A stretch of 64,000 nucleotides of DNA from Candidatus Aquiluna sp. UB-MaderosW2red (lineage in GTDB: Bacteria > Actinomycetota > Actinomycetes > Actinomycetales > Microbacteriaceae): NCBI RefSeq assembly GCF_900100865.1, contig NZ_LT627734.1, positions 1,240,001 to 1,304,000 of the forward strand, in the 5' to 3' direction. The notes under the pieces are model-generated. The model had not been told where the DNA came from, did no database searches, and saw only the letters and a list, made by a program, of their open reading frames with translations. A program made the translations under genes and the position numbers. Positions 28,539-36,401 of the stretch are shown one piece after another; the first letter of the stretch is position 1, and the number at the start of each line of letters is the position of its first letter.

Positions 28539-30305
28539 CTACTTCCCCGTTTTATCCGAGGGGATGTCGCGAGAGCTTGTGGTTGATGGCGGGATTCGAT
28601 ACTGCTTGAGGGCTTGCTGCATGATAGCAACAAAGGGCGGAGTGGCCTGAAGTGAGTTTGTCTCGCCCAAGGGGCGAAAGATGCTAATTCCAACCACGAA
28701 CTTCGGGTCCTCAACTGGCGCTACCCCGTAAAAGGAAATGGCATAGCGCTCGCCATAACCCCCGAGTCCATCCTGAATCTGCGCGGTTCCGGTCTTGCCT
28801 GCGACTCGATAGCCATCAATCTGGGCGTTTTTTCCAACCCCACCAAACTCGACCACTTTTTCCATGAGTTCTAGATTTAGATTCGCGGTGGATTTTTTTA
28901 TCACGCGAGTAGATTGTTGAGGAGTGGCTGCGTAAAGCGTTCCGTCTTCTTTCACACAAGAATCCACCAGCACTGGCGAAAGCCTTACCCCGTCGTTAGC
29001 GATCGCCTGATAGGCACTGGCCATTTGGATTGTGGTAACTGAGATTCCCTGGCCGTAAAGAGTTGCATAGTTGGTCATCTTGTCCCACTCCTTAGCTGGG
29101 TGCAGAATTCCGGAACTCTCACCCTCAAATCGAAGTGGGGTCGTTGCACCAAAACCAAAGCGCTTCAGGTAGTCGTAGCGGGTCTGGCTATCGACCTTTA
29201 TTCCAAATTTCGACATACCGGTGTTGGATGAATATCGAAGCACTCCAGCCAAGGTAAGCGTGAAATCCTCATGCGAGAAACTGTCTTTAATCCAACCGCC
29301 TGGAAAATCTAAATCCAAATAATCAGGAGCGATGACTGTATCGCGCTCACTGGCCTTGCCGGTGTCCAGCACAATCGCGCTGGTTATTGCCTTCATAATC
29401 GATCCGGGCTCGAAAGCCGCTTGGAAGATTCTCGAGCCTCGATCCAGGCTCGAGGTGGCACCCGGGTCATTAGGGTCCACCGACGGAGCCTCGGCAGCGG
29501 CCAGAATCCTGCCCGTCTCCACCTCGATGACAATAGCGGTTGCCCACTCCGCTGATAATTTACTCACCGCATTCGCTAATACCTGTTGCGCAAAAAATTG
29601 CAGGTTGGCATCAATCGAGAGATTCAGAGTACCGCCATGCTGGGTCGGTTGAGTGGTCTGATTTGATGTCGGGATACGGACCCCTTCGCGACTTCTTTCA
29701 AAAGTCTCTTGACCATCAATTCCAGCTAAACAGCTGTTGTACTGGCGCTCGAGACCGGCAAGCGGTGTGCCATCCGAGCCCACGAATCCGATTAGATTGC
29801 CGGCAACTGCACCGTCCGGGTAAAGCCTGTCGGCAAACTTGTCGAAATAAATCCACGGAATCTCAAGATCGCGGATTGCATTGTAGGTTTGCGCATCAAC
29901 TTTTTTCGCAAGATTCGAATACTCCGAGTTGCCCTCAAGCTTGGAAGCTAGCTCCGCTAGGGATAACCCGAGCAATGTTGCAAGCTCAAGTGAAACATCT
30001 TGAACACTGCGTTCGATCCTTACACCCTCCACAAAAGTTTTAACGGGGCCGACATTCTTTGGGGCCGCATTCACGTCGTAGCGAAACACAGTTCTCGCCA
30101 TCACCTGCCCGGAGGCGTCCCTGATTTCACCGCGCAACGCGGTCAAAGTTTGAGTCACAGAACGCGACTCAAGGGATTGCTTCGAAATTTCATCGGCACG
30201 GACCACTTGAAAATCGACCAGTCGAATACCTAAGGCGCCAACTAGCGCAACCAGCAAAAAAGCAAAAAGGCCAAGGCGCCTAGATAGATTGCCCTGATTG
30301 CTCAT
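28539..30305 (-). CDS. ftsI: Septal penicillin-binding protein 2 / FtsI transpeptidase
   Basis: Class B penicillin-binding protein that crosslinks septal peptidoglycan with FtsW. One N-terminal membrane helix (about 9-30), a dimerisation domain starting LRGEIRDASGQVMART, and a transpeptidase domain with catalytic Ser302 and Lys305 (GSIMK), SSN at 359-361 and KTGT at 504-507. It ends at residue 588 shortly after the transpeptidase domain, with no PASTA repeats. The start lies 6 nt after the ftsL-like gene. Confidence 0.96.
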   Translation of the reverse strand: MSNQGNLSRRLGLFAFLLVALVGALGIRLVDFQVVRADEISKQSLESRSVTQTLTALRGEIRDASGQVMARTVFRYDVNAAPKNVGPVKTFVEGVRIERSVQDVSLELATLLGLSLAELASKLEGNSEYSNLAKKVDAQTYNAIRDLEIPWIYFDKFADRLYPDGAVAGNLIGFVGSDGTPLAGLERQYNSCLAGIDGQETFERSREGVRIPTSNQTTQPTQHGGTLNLSIDANLQFFAQQVLANAVSKLSAEWATAIVIEVETGRILAAAEAPSVDPNDPGATSSLDRGSRIFQAAFEPGSIMKAITSAIVLDTGKASERDTVIAPDYLDLDFPGGWIKDSFSHEDFTLTLAGVLRYSSNTGMSKFGIKVDSQTRYDYLKRFGFGATTPLRFEGESSGILHPAKEWDKMTNYATLYGQGISVTTIQMASAYQAIANDGVRLSPVLVDSCVKEDGTLYAATPQQSTRVIKKSTANLNLELMEKVVEFGGVGKNAQIDGYRVAGKTGTAQIQDGLGGYGERYAISFYGVAPVEDPKFVVGISIFRPLGETNSLQATPPFVAIMQQALKQYRIPPSTTSSRDIPSDKTGK

Positions 30306-30311
30306 TTTTTC

Positions 30312-30830
30312 CTACCTCGTCGGCGATGCTGGGATAAGACCCGAAGCTAAAACTACTTCGGACCCCAAGGATGTTTCGGTATTGACACCCGCTTCCACCT
30401 CGCTCGCGGCAACAGTGCTCAAGGAAAACTCCGAGACCGTCACCATTGCAGAATTTGCAACCAGATTTGCACTCGCCAATAAGCTGCGTCCGGAGTCGGC
30501 GGGAATTGGCTTGCCGTAAATTTTGTCATTCTCAATATCTAGCAAAACCGAAGCCGGATTGGCCACCATTCCTAATTGGTTTGCGGCATCGGCCAAATTT
30601 TGTGGTGATCCAAGTGAGTCGACCTCTTCCTGCAAAATCTGAACATCGGTTGCGAGATTGCGTTTTTCAATGTTGAGCTCGCGCAGGTAGTAAGCGTCAT
30701 GGGTCAGGGCCATGTTCAACACCAGCTGCCCCCCGAGCACGGCAAGGATGCCGATCAGAAAAATGACCCCCGCTACCATGTTGGGCTTCAGTCGATTCGC
30801 TTGAGATTTCGACATCATGTATAGCTTCAT
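30312..30830 (-). CDS. ftsL: FtsL-like septum formation protein
   Basis: A small bitopic membrane protein in the ftsL position between rsmH and ftsI. A basic cytoplasmic tail (1-17) precedes one membrane helix (about 18-40), then a short coiled-coil (LRELNIEKRNLATDVQILQEEVDSL) with the family-like NLADAANQLGMV, as in FtsL/DivIC. The 172 residues include a Ser/Ala/Val-rich low-complexity extracellular tail (about 110-172) with no visible domain, longer than the core requires. Identity rests mainly on architecture and position. The start overlaps rsmH as ATGA. Confidence 0.8.
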   Translation of the reverse strand: MKLYMMSKSQANRLKPNMVAGVIFLIGILAVLGGQLVLNMALTHDAYYLRELNIEKRNLATDVQILQEEVDSLGSPQNLADAANQLGMVANPASVLLDIENDKIYGKPIPADSGRSLLASANLVANSAMVTVSEFSLSTVAASEVEAGVNTETSLGSEVVLASGLIPASPTR

Positions 30831-31789
30831 TCTTTTACCTCTAGTTTTTCTGCGGCCCGAAGGCGCGCCGATGCTGCCCTCGGGTTTGCTGATAGTTCGA
30901 TTTCGCCAGCGCGTTCGACGCCCTTGGTGATTATTTTGAGAATTGCCCCGGTCCCGGGGAGTTCAAACGGCAAGTCGATTGGCGTGCTGCTGACCGAGCC
31001 GGCCTGTAGCGCCTGTTTGACAATCCCATCCTCCAGTGAGTGGTATGACATAACGACGATACGGCCCATCGGGGCCAGAACCTCAATAGCTTGCGGCAGT
31101 GAGCGCTCTAAAGCGCCTAGCTCGTCATTGGCGGCGATTCTTAGGGCCTGATAGATACGTTTCGCAGGGTGTCCCGTGGTTTTTCCGGGGGCCGAGGGCA
31201 CGATTTGAGTCACGATTTTGTTCAGCTGGCTGGAAGTTTCGATCGGCGCCAATTTCCGGTCTTGCACGATTCTCTTGGCTATTGGGCCAGAGAATCGTTC
31301 CTCTCCAAATTTCTTGAAAATATGTGTCAGCTCTTCTTCGGAATATCGAGCCAGGATCTCTGCTGCAGTGCGGCCAGAGCTCTGATCCATGCGCATGTCA
31401 AGTACCGCATCTTTGGCATAGGAAAAACCTCGCCCGGCTTCGTCGAGCTGCATCGAGCTAACCCCGAGGTCCATCAGCACGCCGTTTACCTTGGAGATCC
31501 CGAGCTCCGCTAGAACATCGAGAATCTGGTCATAAACAGCTAGGTGAGCACTGAACCTTGCCCCAAAAGCACTGAGTCTTTCACTAGCCAATTCGATTGC
31601 TCTCGGGTCACGATCAATGCCAATGACGCGAAGAGTCGGATGAGCTTCTAAAAGCGCTTGGCTATGGCCACCAAGTCCAAGTGTGCAATCAATGACTATC
31701 GAGTTATCGCCCGAGACAGAGGGGGCCAATAGTTCGAGACAACGCTCAAGCAGCACCGGTGTGTGGAGATCAGAAGTTGACTGGTTCAT
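30827..31789 (-). CDS. rsmH: 16S rRNA (cytosine-1402-N4)-methyltransferase RsmH
   Basis: SAM-dependent enzyme that methylates C1402 in the 16S rRNA decoding centre. From ATG 31789 the protein starts MNQSTSDLHTPVLLERCLELL, the classic RsmH N-terminus, and shows DCTLGLGGHSQALL (SAM binding), GIDRDPRAIELA, GVLMDLGVSSMQLDEAGRGFSY and VMSYHSLEDGIVK. Length 320. No ribosome site precedes this ATG. The frame remains open 37 codons further upstream to a TTG at 31900 across a large hairpin (31814-31909); I treat that extension as non-coding. Confidence 0.95.
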   Translation of the reverse strand: MNQSTSDLHTPVLLERCLELLAPSVSGDNSIVIDCTLGLGGHSQALLEAHPTLRVIGIDRDPRAIELASERLSAFGARFSAHLAVYDQILDVLAELGISKVNGVLMDLGVSSMQLDEAGRGFSYAKDAVLDMRMDQSSGRTAAEILARYSEEELTHIFKKFGEERFSGPIAKRIVQDRKLAPIETSSQLNKIVTQIVPSAPGKTTGHPAKRIYQALRIAANDELGALERSLPQAIEVLAPMGRIVVMSYHSLEDGIVKQALQAGSVSSTPIDLPFELPGTGAILKIITKGVERAGEIELSANPRAASARLRAAEKLEVKE

Positions 31790-31813
31790 AACTAAGTGCC
31801 GGGTATCTAATTG

Positions 31814-31909
31814 CCCTGCACCTTGACCCTTGCCCGTTAGCGAGCTTGGTTTTCGCTTTTCCGGCTCAGGGGAAGAGAGTCGGTCACGGCCAAGGATCAA
31901 AGTGCAGGG
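31814..31909 (-). promoter_or_regulatory. Long hairpin in the mraZ-rsmH intergenic region
   Basis: Arms 31814-31832 and 31891-31909 are a 19-nt inverted repeat. Only two positions differ, and on the minus (mRNA) strand both are G-U pairs; on the plus strand they would be C-A mismatches. After one mismatch (31833/31890), four more pairs (31834-31837 with 31886-31889) extend the stem. The loop of about 48 nt holds a smaller AGCGA/TCGCT hairpin. No U-tract follows, so it is not a standard terminator. It begins 2 nt after the mraZ stop and ends 24 nt before the rsmH ATG, where it could affect mRNA processing or rsmH translation. Confidence 0.65.
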
Positions 31910-31910
31910 G

Positions 31911-32342
31911 CTAGAAAAGCCCGGGAATCACCTCCTTCGCCTGATTGGCAAAGCCCTCTTCATTCAATAAAAGATATTCATTCCAACTCTTGGCGTCCCA
32001 GATTTCCGCCCTGGAGCCAACCCCGATGATGACCAAATCCTTTTGCAGGTTGCCGTAATCGCGCAGGATGCTCGGTAAAAGAACTCGACCCTGCTTATCC
32101 GGAGTCTCGTCTGTGGCCCCGGAAAGAAAGACTCGAAGATATTTGCGAGCCTCATCGGAGGTAACTGGAGCCTGACGAATCTTTTCGTGGACCCCTTCAA
32201 ACTCTTTTTGAGAAAAAACATAGAGGCAACGCTCTTGACCGCGAGTAATTACGACTCCAGCTTCAAGTTCTTCTCGAAACTTGGCTGGAAGGATCAGGCG
32301 GCCCTTTTCGTCGAGTTTTAGGGTGTGTGTGCCTAGCAACAT
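31911..32342 (-). CDS. mraZ: Transcriptional regulator MraZ
   Basis: AbrB-like regulator of the dcw cluster that represses its own operon in characterised bacteria. The 143 residues hold two repeated domains, each with the DxKGR motif: [17 protein letters not shown] near residue 10 and [17 protein letters not shown] near residue 83. ATG follows AAGGGGA. Three GTGGAG boxes at 10-bp spacing lie immediately upstream (32369-32394) as the expected binding site. Confidence 0.96.
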   Translation of the reverse strand: MLLGTHTLKLDEKGRLILPAKFREELEAGVVITRGQERCLYVFSQKEFEGVHEKIRQAPVTSDEARKYLRVFLSGATDETPDKQGRVLLPSILRDYGNLQKDLVIIGVGSRAEIWDAKSWNEYLLLNEEGFANQAKEVIPGLF

Positions 32343-32368
32343 TGCAAGATCCCCTTTCCCAACTCTTA

Positions 32369-32394
32369 CTCCACTTTACTCCACTTCACTCCAC
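32369..32394 (-). promoter_or_regulatory. MraZ operator: three GTGGAG boxes, 10-bp period
   Basis: On the minus strand GTGGAG begins at 32394, 32384 and 32374, each followed by TRA-type spacer bases (TGAA, TAAA, TAAG). MraZ is known to bind short G-rich direct repeats with 10-bp spacing upstream of its own gene. The boxes lie between the likely -10 element and the mraZ ribosome site, a repressing position. Confidence 0.75.
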
Positions 32395-32397
32395 AAT

Positions 32398-32426
32398 AAG
32401 GTAATTTTCATTTCATTTCATCACAA
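32398..32426 (-). promoter_or_regulatory. Probable mraZ (dcw) promoter
   Basis: On the minus strand TTGTGA (32426-32421) and TACCTT (32403-32398) are separated by 17 nt. The predicted transcription start falls at the first MraZ box, so MraZ binding would block initiation. A second, weaker TTGAAC lies further upstream at the end of the DUF3040 terminator. Confidence 0.5.
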
Positions 32427-32439
32427 TTCGGTAATTATT

Positions 32440-32480
32440 TTGTTCAACAAAAAAAGACCCCCGATTTCTCGAAGGCCTCT
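32440..32480 (-). terminator. Terminator after the DUF3040 gene
   Basis: On the minus strand GGCCTTCGA (32477-32469) pairs with TCGGGGGTC (32464-32456) around a GAAA tetraloop, with three G-U pairs and an AGA/TCT extension, followed by seven T residues. It separates DUF3040 from the mraZ promoter. Confidence 0.75.
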
Positions 32481-32496
32481 GTCTGCAACGGATTGG

Positions 32497-32844
32497 TTAC
32501 TCCTTATTAAACCTTTGGTTCCAACGATCTTCAAAGAATGAACCCTTGTTGCTAGATCCGCCGACTTTTGGGATTTCTGGGAGCCTGAAGTTGCTCGATG
32601 CAATGATGATTCCAATTACCATCACGATAAAAGCCGCGACACCGAAAAAGGCCACCTGTAAAGCCACCGCTAGGACCAACAGCACCAGCCCAGCCAAAAG
32701 CACTAGAACTCCAGCTATCAGCTTGCTAGCGCTTTTATTCGTGGACGAAACGTTTTTTACCCTGTTGGCGAAGCCGGCGTCCTGACTCATCAGGTTCCGT
32801 TCCATCTCTTCGAGCAATGCTTGCTCGCGTTCTGAAAGTGCCAT
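32497..32844 (-). CDS. DUF3040 membrane protein
   Basis: An actinobacterial family of unknown function. From ATG 32844 the protein is 115 residues: the diagnostic N-terminus ALSEREQALLEEMERNLMSQDAGFA, two adjacent membrane helices (about 43-64 and 66-85) and a short polar tail. GGAG lies 6 nt before this ATG, which favours it over a GTG two codons upstream. Homologues sit near mraZ in many actinobacteria. It has its own terminator and diverges from the prenyl synthase gene. Confidence 0.88.
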   Translation of the reverse strand: MALSEREQALLEEMERNLMSQDAGFANRVKNVSSTNKSASKLIAGVLVLLAGLVLLVLAVALQVAFFGVAAFIVMVIGIIIASSNFRLPEIPKVGGSSNKGSFFEDRWNQRFNKE

Positions 32845-32865
32845 TATCACTCCAATCCTTCTCTA

Positions 32866-32871
32866 ATTGTA
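32866..32871 (-). promoter_or_regulatory. Possible DUF3040 promoter -10
   Basis: TACAAT on the minus strand lies about 21 nt before the DUF3040 ATG, leaving room for its ribosome site. A weak TAGCTT sits 17 nt further upstream and overlaps the -10 of the divergent prenyl synthase gene. Confidence 0.4.
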
Positions 32872-32887
32872 AACAGCTCAGAGCAGA

Positions 32888-32893
32888 TAAGCT
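32888..32893 (+). promoter_or_regulatory. Probable -10 element, leaderless prenyl synthase mRNA
   Basis: TAAGCT ends 7 nt before the GTG at 32901, which has no ribosome site. Transcription would start at the G of the start codon. The element faces the DUF3040 promoter. Confidence 0.4.
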
Positions 32894-32900
32894 ATTCCTT

Positions 32901-33992
32901 GTGGCTGAAGATTTTCTTAGAAACCTTGTTCAAGAGCGCTTGGACTCTTTTTGTGATAGCAAAAGAGCAGAGCTAGTTGCCATCTCAGAAGACCTCGAAC
33001 CAATCATTGACTACACCCAAGTGCTACTCTCCGGCGGCAAAAGATTTCGGGCGCTGTTCGCCTATCAGGCTTTTGCCGGCCTGAGCCAGCAGCTAACTCC
33101 ACTTACCAAAGACTCGCCAATTATCGGCATTGCCGCTGCCCTTGAAGTGTTCCACGCAGCCGCCCTGGTCCACGATGACCTTTTGGACCAAAGCGACACT
33201 CGACGCGGAGACCCCTCGATCCACAAAAAGTTTCAGGCTTTGCATGAAATGCACAGCTATGCGGGTTCCAGTGAAAGATTCGGGGTTGCAGGGTCGGTGT
33301 TAGTTGGTGACCTGATGCTCTCTTGGAGCTCGGAAATTTTTGGTGAAGCACTGCTTCGGGTAAGTAATGAGGAAATCGAGGCTAACTGCCGAACTGAATT
33401 TTCTAAGATGCGCTTTGAAGTTATGGCCGGGCAGTACCTAGATGTTCTAGAAGAAAACGCTGGGCCCACCAAGGACCCCAGTCAGGCGGTGGCGAGGGCC
33501 AATAAGGTCATCCTTTATAAATCCGCCAAATACAGCCTTGAGGCTCCGCTTTTGATTGGCGCTTCTTTTGCTGGGGCCGACCAAAATGCGCTTCGCATGA
33601 TCAGTAATTTCGGAATCCCACTGGGAATGGCCTTTCAACTTAGAGACGATGTTCTAGGCGTATTTGGCGACCCAAAGGTCACCGGCAAGCCCGCTGGGGA
33701 CGACTTGCGGGAGGGCAAAAGGACAGTCCTGGTTGGACTTACCCTGGAAGCGGCACCGAAGTCGGTAGGGAAAATATTTGAAGAACTCTTGGTTTCCGGA
33801 GACCTGGATCAGGGTCAAGTCGAATTCATGCGCGCCACCATTCGGGAATCCGGTGCCCTGGATAAGACCGAGAGGCTAATCGCTGAACATTCACGGTCTT
33901 CGATAGAAGCTCTGGCTGCGCTGGAAATCTCAGATTCCGGAAGAAAAGAGCTTGCCGACCTAGCCGACGCGGTCATTCATCGCAGCAAGTAA
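32901..33992 (+). CDS. Polyprenyl diphosphate synthase (IdsA/GGPP synthase-like)
   Basis: Condenses isopentenyl diphosphate with allylic diphosphates to make C15-C20+ prenyl chains for carotenoids, menaquinone or lipid carriers. Motifs: GGKRFRALFAY, first Asp-rich HDDLLDQSDTRRG, GDLMLSWSSE, and the second LRDDVLGVFGDPKVTGKPAGDDLREGKRT. 363 residues from GTG 32901; the open frame begins 28 codons earlier but would overlap the divergent DUF3040 gene. The neighbouring Rv2175c-like and aroG genes reproduce the Mycobacterium idsA2 locus. Product chain length is not predictable here. Its stop directly abuts that of the convergent gene. Confidence 0.9.
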   Translation: MAEDFLRNLVQERLDSFCDSKRAELVAISEDLEPIIDYTQVLLSGGKRFRALFAYQAFAGLSQQLTPLTKDSPIIGIAAALEVFHAAALVHDDLLDQSDTRRGDPSIHKKFQALHEMHSYAGSSERFGVAGSVLVGDLMLSWSSEIFGEALLRVSNEEIEANCRTEFSKMRFEVMAGQYLDVLEENAGPTKDPSQAVARANKVILYKSAKYSLEAPLLIGASFAGADQNALRMISNFGIPLGMAFQLRDDVLGVFGDPKVTGKPAGDDLREGKRTVLVGLTLEAAPKSVGKIFEELLVSGDLDQGQVEFMRATIRESGALDKTERLIAEHSRSSIEALAALEISDSGRKELADLADAVIHRSK

Positions 33993-34331
33993 TCAGCCCA
34001 GCGACTGAGCCGCTCTGCGAACCGGGGCCTTGTGCCCTTTTAGTAGCGAGTCAATTGGCTTTTCCCCAAGGAATTCATTTGGAGCATAAAGCCAATCCAC
34101 TGCCTCTTCGGCGCTGAATCCGGCGTCAATTAACTGCAGCATGCTGCCTCTAATGCTGCTTAGGGGCTCACCGTTTGATATCAGATGAGCCGGCATCATG
34201 GGTTGCTTGTCAATTCTCACCGCAAATAAAATGTGCTCATCAATTAGCCTGCGCACCTTTGCAGTTGAAATACCCAACTGATCGGATGCCTGGTCCAAGG
34301 TGATCCAGTGCTCAACCTCAGAGATGTTCAA
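33993..34331 (-). CDS. DNA-binding protein, Rv2175c family
   Basis: A 112-residue winged-helix DNA-binding protein. The N-terminal helix-turn-helix reads WITLDQASDQLGISTAKVRRLIDEHILFAVR, followed by the family C-terminal domain SMLQLIDAGFSAEEAVDWLYAPNEFLGEKPIDSLLKGHKAPVRRAAQSL. In Mycobacterium this protein is phosphorylated by the adjacent kinase PknL; no kinase gene is present here. It overlaps aroG by 4 nt. DNA targets are unknown. Confidence 0.88.
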   Translation of the reverse strand: MNISEVEHWITLDQASDQLGISTAKVRRLIDEHILFAVRIDKQPMMPAHLISNGEPLSSIRGSMLQLIDAGFSAEEAVDWLYAPNEFLGEKPIDSLLKGHKAPVRRAAQSLG

Positions 34332-35674
34332 GCTTGCCCCCTAGAGGTCTGAACTAGCTGTTCGGCTACCAAGAATGAAAGCTCCAGAGACTGCATGTGG
34401 TTGAGCCTCGGATCGCAAACCGACTCGTAGCGCTTGGCTAGCGCCTTCTCATCGATGTGCTCAGAGCCGCCAAGACATTCGGTGACATCATCACCGGTGA
34501 GCTCCACGTGAAGACCACCCGGGTGGGTGCCAAGCGCGCGGTGAACCTCGAAGAAACCCATTACCTCATCCATTACATCGTCAAACCTTCTTGACTTGTA
34601 GCCATTTTCAGTGGTAATCCCGTTGCCGTGCATTGGGTCTGTGATCCACAGCGGCTGAGCTCCTGACGCCCGCACGCCTTCAATTAGCTTTGGTAACTCA
34701 TCTCGAATCTTGCCGGCACCCATCCGAGTAATAAACGTTAAACGCCCTGGCTCGCGATTCGGGTCAAGCTTGTCAATCAAGGCCAACGCGTCATCCACCG
34801 AAGTTGTTGGGCCAAGCTTGACCCCGAGCGGGTTTCTGACCTTGGACAAAAAGTCAACGTGAGCGCCATCCAACTGCCTGGTGCGCTCGCCTATCCAAAT
34901 AAAGTGACCCGATGTTGCGTAGGGCTGGTGAGTGCGGGAGTCGATTCTGGTGAGGGGTCTCTCGTAATCCATCAGCAAACCCTCGTGAGATACGAAGAAT
35001 TCGGTGGAACGCAGCTCCGCCGAGTCGACTCCGCAGGCCTCCATAAACCTCATCGCACGATCAATGTCCTGAGCCAGAGACTCATATTCTTTGTTAATGG
35101 GATTGTCGGTAAATCCCTTATTCCAGGCGTGTACCTCGCGTAAGTCGGCAAAACCCCCGGTAGTAAAAGCCCTGATTAGATTCAGGGTGCTTGCCGAGGT
35201 GTGATAGGCCTGCATCAAACGACTCGCGTCATTGGTTCGGCTAACTGCATCGAACTCGTAAGCATTCACCGCATCGCCTCGATAGGCGGGAAGGGTGACG
35301 TCACCCCTGGTCTCAAAATCGGAGGAGCGTGGTTTGGCAAACTGTCCCGCCATCCGGCCCATCTTGATCACGGGTAAAGAAGAGCCGTACATCAAAACCA
35401 CCGCCATTTGCAAAACGGTCTTAATTCGATTGCGAATCTGATCTGCAGTGGCGTCTACGAAAGTCTCAGCGCAGTCCCCACCCTGCAATAAGAACGCCTT
35501 ACCACTAGCCGCCTCGGCTAGCCGCTGTCTTAGGGTGTCAACCTCACCGGCAAATACCAGCGGGGGCACTTTGGCAAGTCTGGCCTTAGTATTTGCCAAA
35601 ACCTCAGCATCCGCCCAGTTGGGTTGCTGCTTGGACTCAAGATTGAGGTAGTTGTCTAAACCAAACTCGGACAC
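34328..35674 (-). CDS. aroG: 3-deoxy-7-phosphoheptulonate synthase, class II
   Basis: Joins phosphoenolpyruvate and erythrose 4-phosphate in the first step of the shikimate pathway. The class II (plant-like) type is clear: FLLQGGDCAETF, KMGRMAGQFAKPRS, SHEGLLMDYERPLTR, HFIWIGERTRQLDGAHVDFLSKVRNPLGVKLGP, ITRMGAGKIRD, DPMHGNG and GGLHVELTGDDVTECLGG. In Mycobacterium the class II enzyme also activates chorismate mutase; the mutase in this window is the unrelated AroH type. GTG start with AAGGAG upstream; 448 residues. Confidence 0.96.
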   Translation of the reverse strand: MSEFGLDNYLNLESKQQPNWADAEVLANTKARLAKVPPLVFAGEVDTLRQRLAEAASGKAFLLQGGDCAETFVDATADQIRNRIKTVLQMAVVLMYGSSLPVIKMGRMAGQFAKPRSSDFETRGDVTLPAYRGDAVNAYEFDAVSRTNDASRLMQAYHTSASTLNLIRAFTTGGFADLREVHAWNKGFTDNPINKEYESLAQDIDRAMRFMEACGVDSAELRSTEFFVSHEGLLMDYERPLTRIDSRTHQPYATSGHFIWIGERTRQLDGAHVDFLSKVRNPLGVKLGPTTSVDDALALIDKLDPNREPGRLTFITRMGAGKIRDELPKLIEGVRASGAQPLWITDPMHGNGITTENGYKSRRFDDVMDEVMGFFEVHRALGTHPGGLHVELTGDDVTECLGGSEHIDEKALAKRYESVCDPRLNHMQSLELSFLVAEQLVQTSRGQA

Positions 35675-35685
35675 GCTTCTCCTTA

Positions 35686-36372
35686 TTAGCTGGGGTTAGC
35701 CAGCCGGCTTCTTGCTGAGGATGCGTAAACATCCTCGTATTTTTGATTGGAAAGTTTATAAATCTCATAGACAATCTTGTCGGTGACCGCGCGCAATACT
35801 GCCCGCTCCCCCTCCATGCCCGCAAACCTTGAAAAATCAAGCGGCTCACCGATTGCCACCCCGATTTTATGGATGGTGGGTCGCTTCGCGCCGATCGGCA
35901 TAACTTTGTCCGTGTCGATCATAGCCACTGGAAGGACCGGAACTTGAGCCTCCAGAACCATCCGCGCAATCCCAGTTCGGCCACGATATAACTTCGCGTC
36001 CGGAGATCTGGTTCCCTCCGGATAGATCCCCAATACCAAGCCGCGCTCCAAGACCCCAAGCCCGGTATTCAACGAACTTTCGGAACCCTTACCACCTGAA
36101 CGATCGATGGGCAATTGGCCGGTGGCTTTAAAAAACCAACGCGTGAGGGCTCCCTTGAGACCCTTGCCGGTGAAGTACTCAGATTTAGCCAAAAAAGTAA
36201 TTGGCCTTCGAGTTTTCAGAGGGAGAAAAATTGAGTCAATGAAAGAAAGGTGGTTTGAGGCCAAAATGACACCACCAGATTTGGGGATATTTTTCTCCCC
36301 ACGAACCCACGGGCGAAACAGCAGTTTGAGAATTGGCCCCAGAACAAAGTTCTTGAGAAAAAAATATGTCAC
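35686..36372 (-). CDS. 1-acyl-sn-glycerol-3-phosphate acyltransferase (PlsC-like)
   Basis: Membrane-bound acyltransferase of glycerophospholipid synthesis, making phosphatidic acid from lysophosphatidic acid. Family motifs: NHLSFID (catalytic NHx4D), GALTRWFFKATGQLPIDR, and YPEGTRSPDAKLYRGRTGIARM. A hydrophobic N-terminal segment anchors it. 228 residues. GTG start with GGAG. It stands 11 nt upstream of aroG in the same direction, as in Mycobacterium (Rv2182c-Rv2178c). Confidence 0.9.
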   Translation of the reverse strand: MTYFFLKNFVLGPILKLLFRPWVRGEKNIPKSGGVILASNHLSFIDSIFLPLKTRRPITFLAKSEYFTGKGLKGALTRWFFKATGQLPIDRSGGKGSESSLNTGLGVLERGLVLGIYPEGTRSPDAKLYRGRTGIARMVLEAQVPVLPVAMIDTDKVMPIGAKRPTIHKIGVAIGEPLDFSRFAGMEGERAVLRAVTDKIVYEIYKLSNQKYEDVYASSARSRLANPS

Positions 36373-36401
36373 CTGATCTCCTGCATCGCGAATACCTAAG
36401 C

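Noticed and set aside
29540-30043. 167-codon plus-strand open frame opposite ftsI
   Set aside because: Antisense to the conserved FtsI N-terminal half; no ribosome site or recognisable family.
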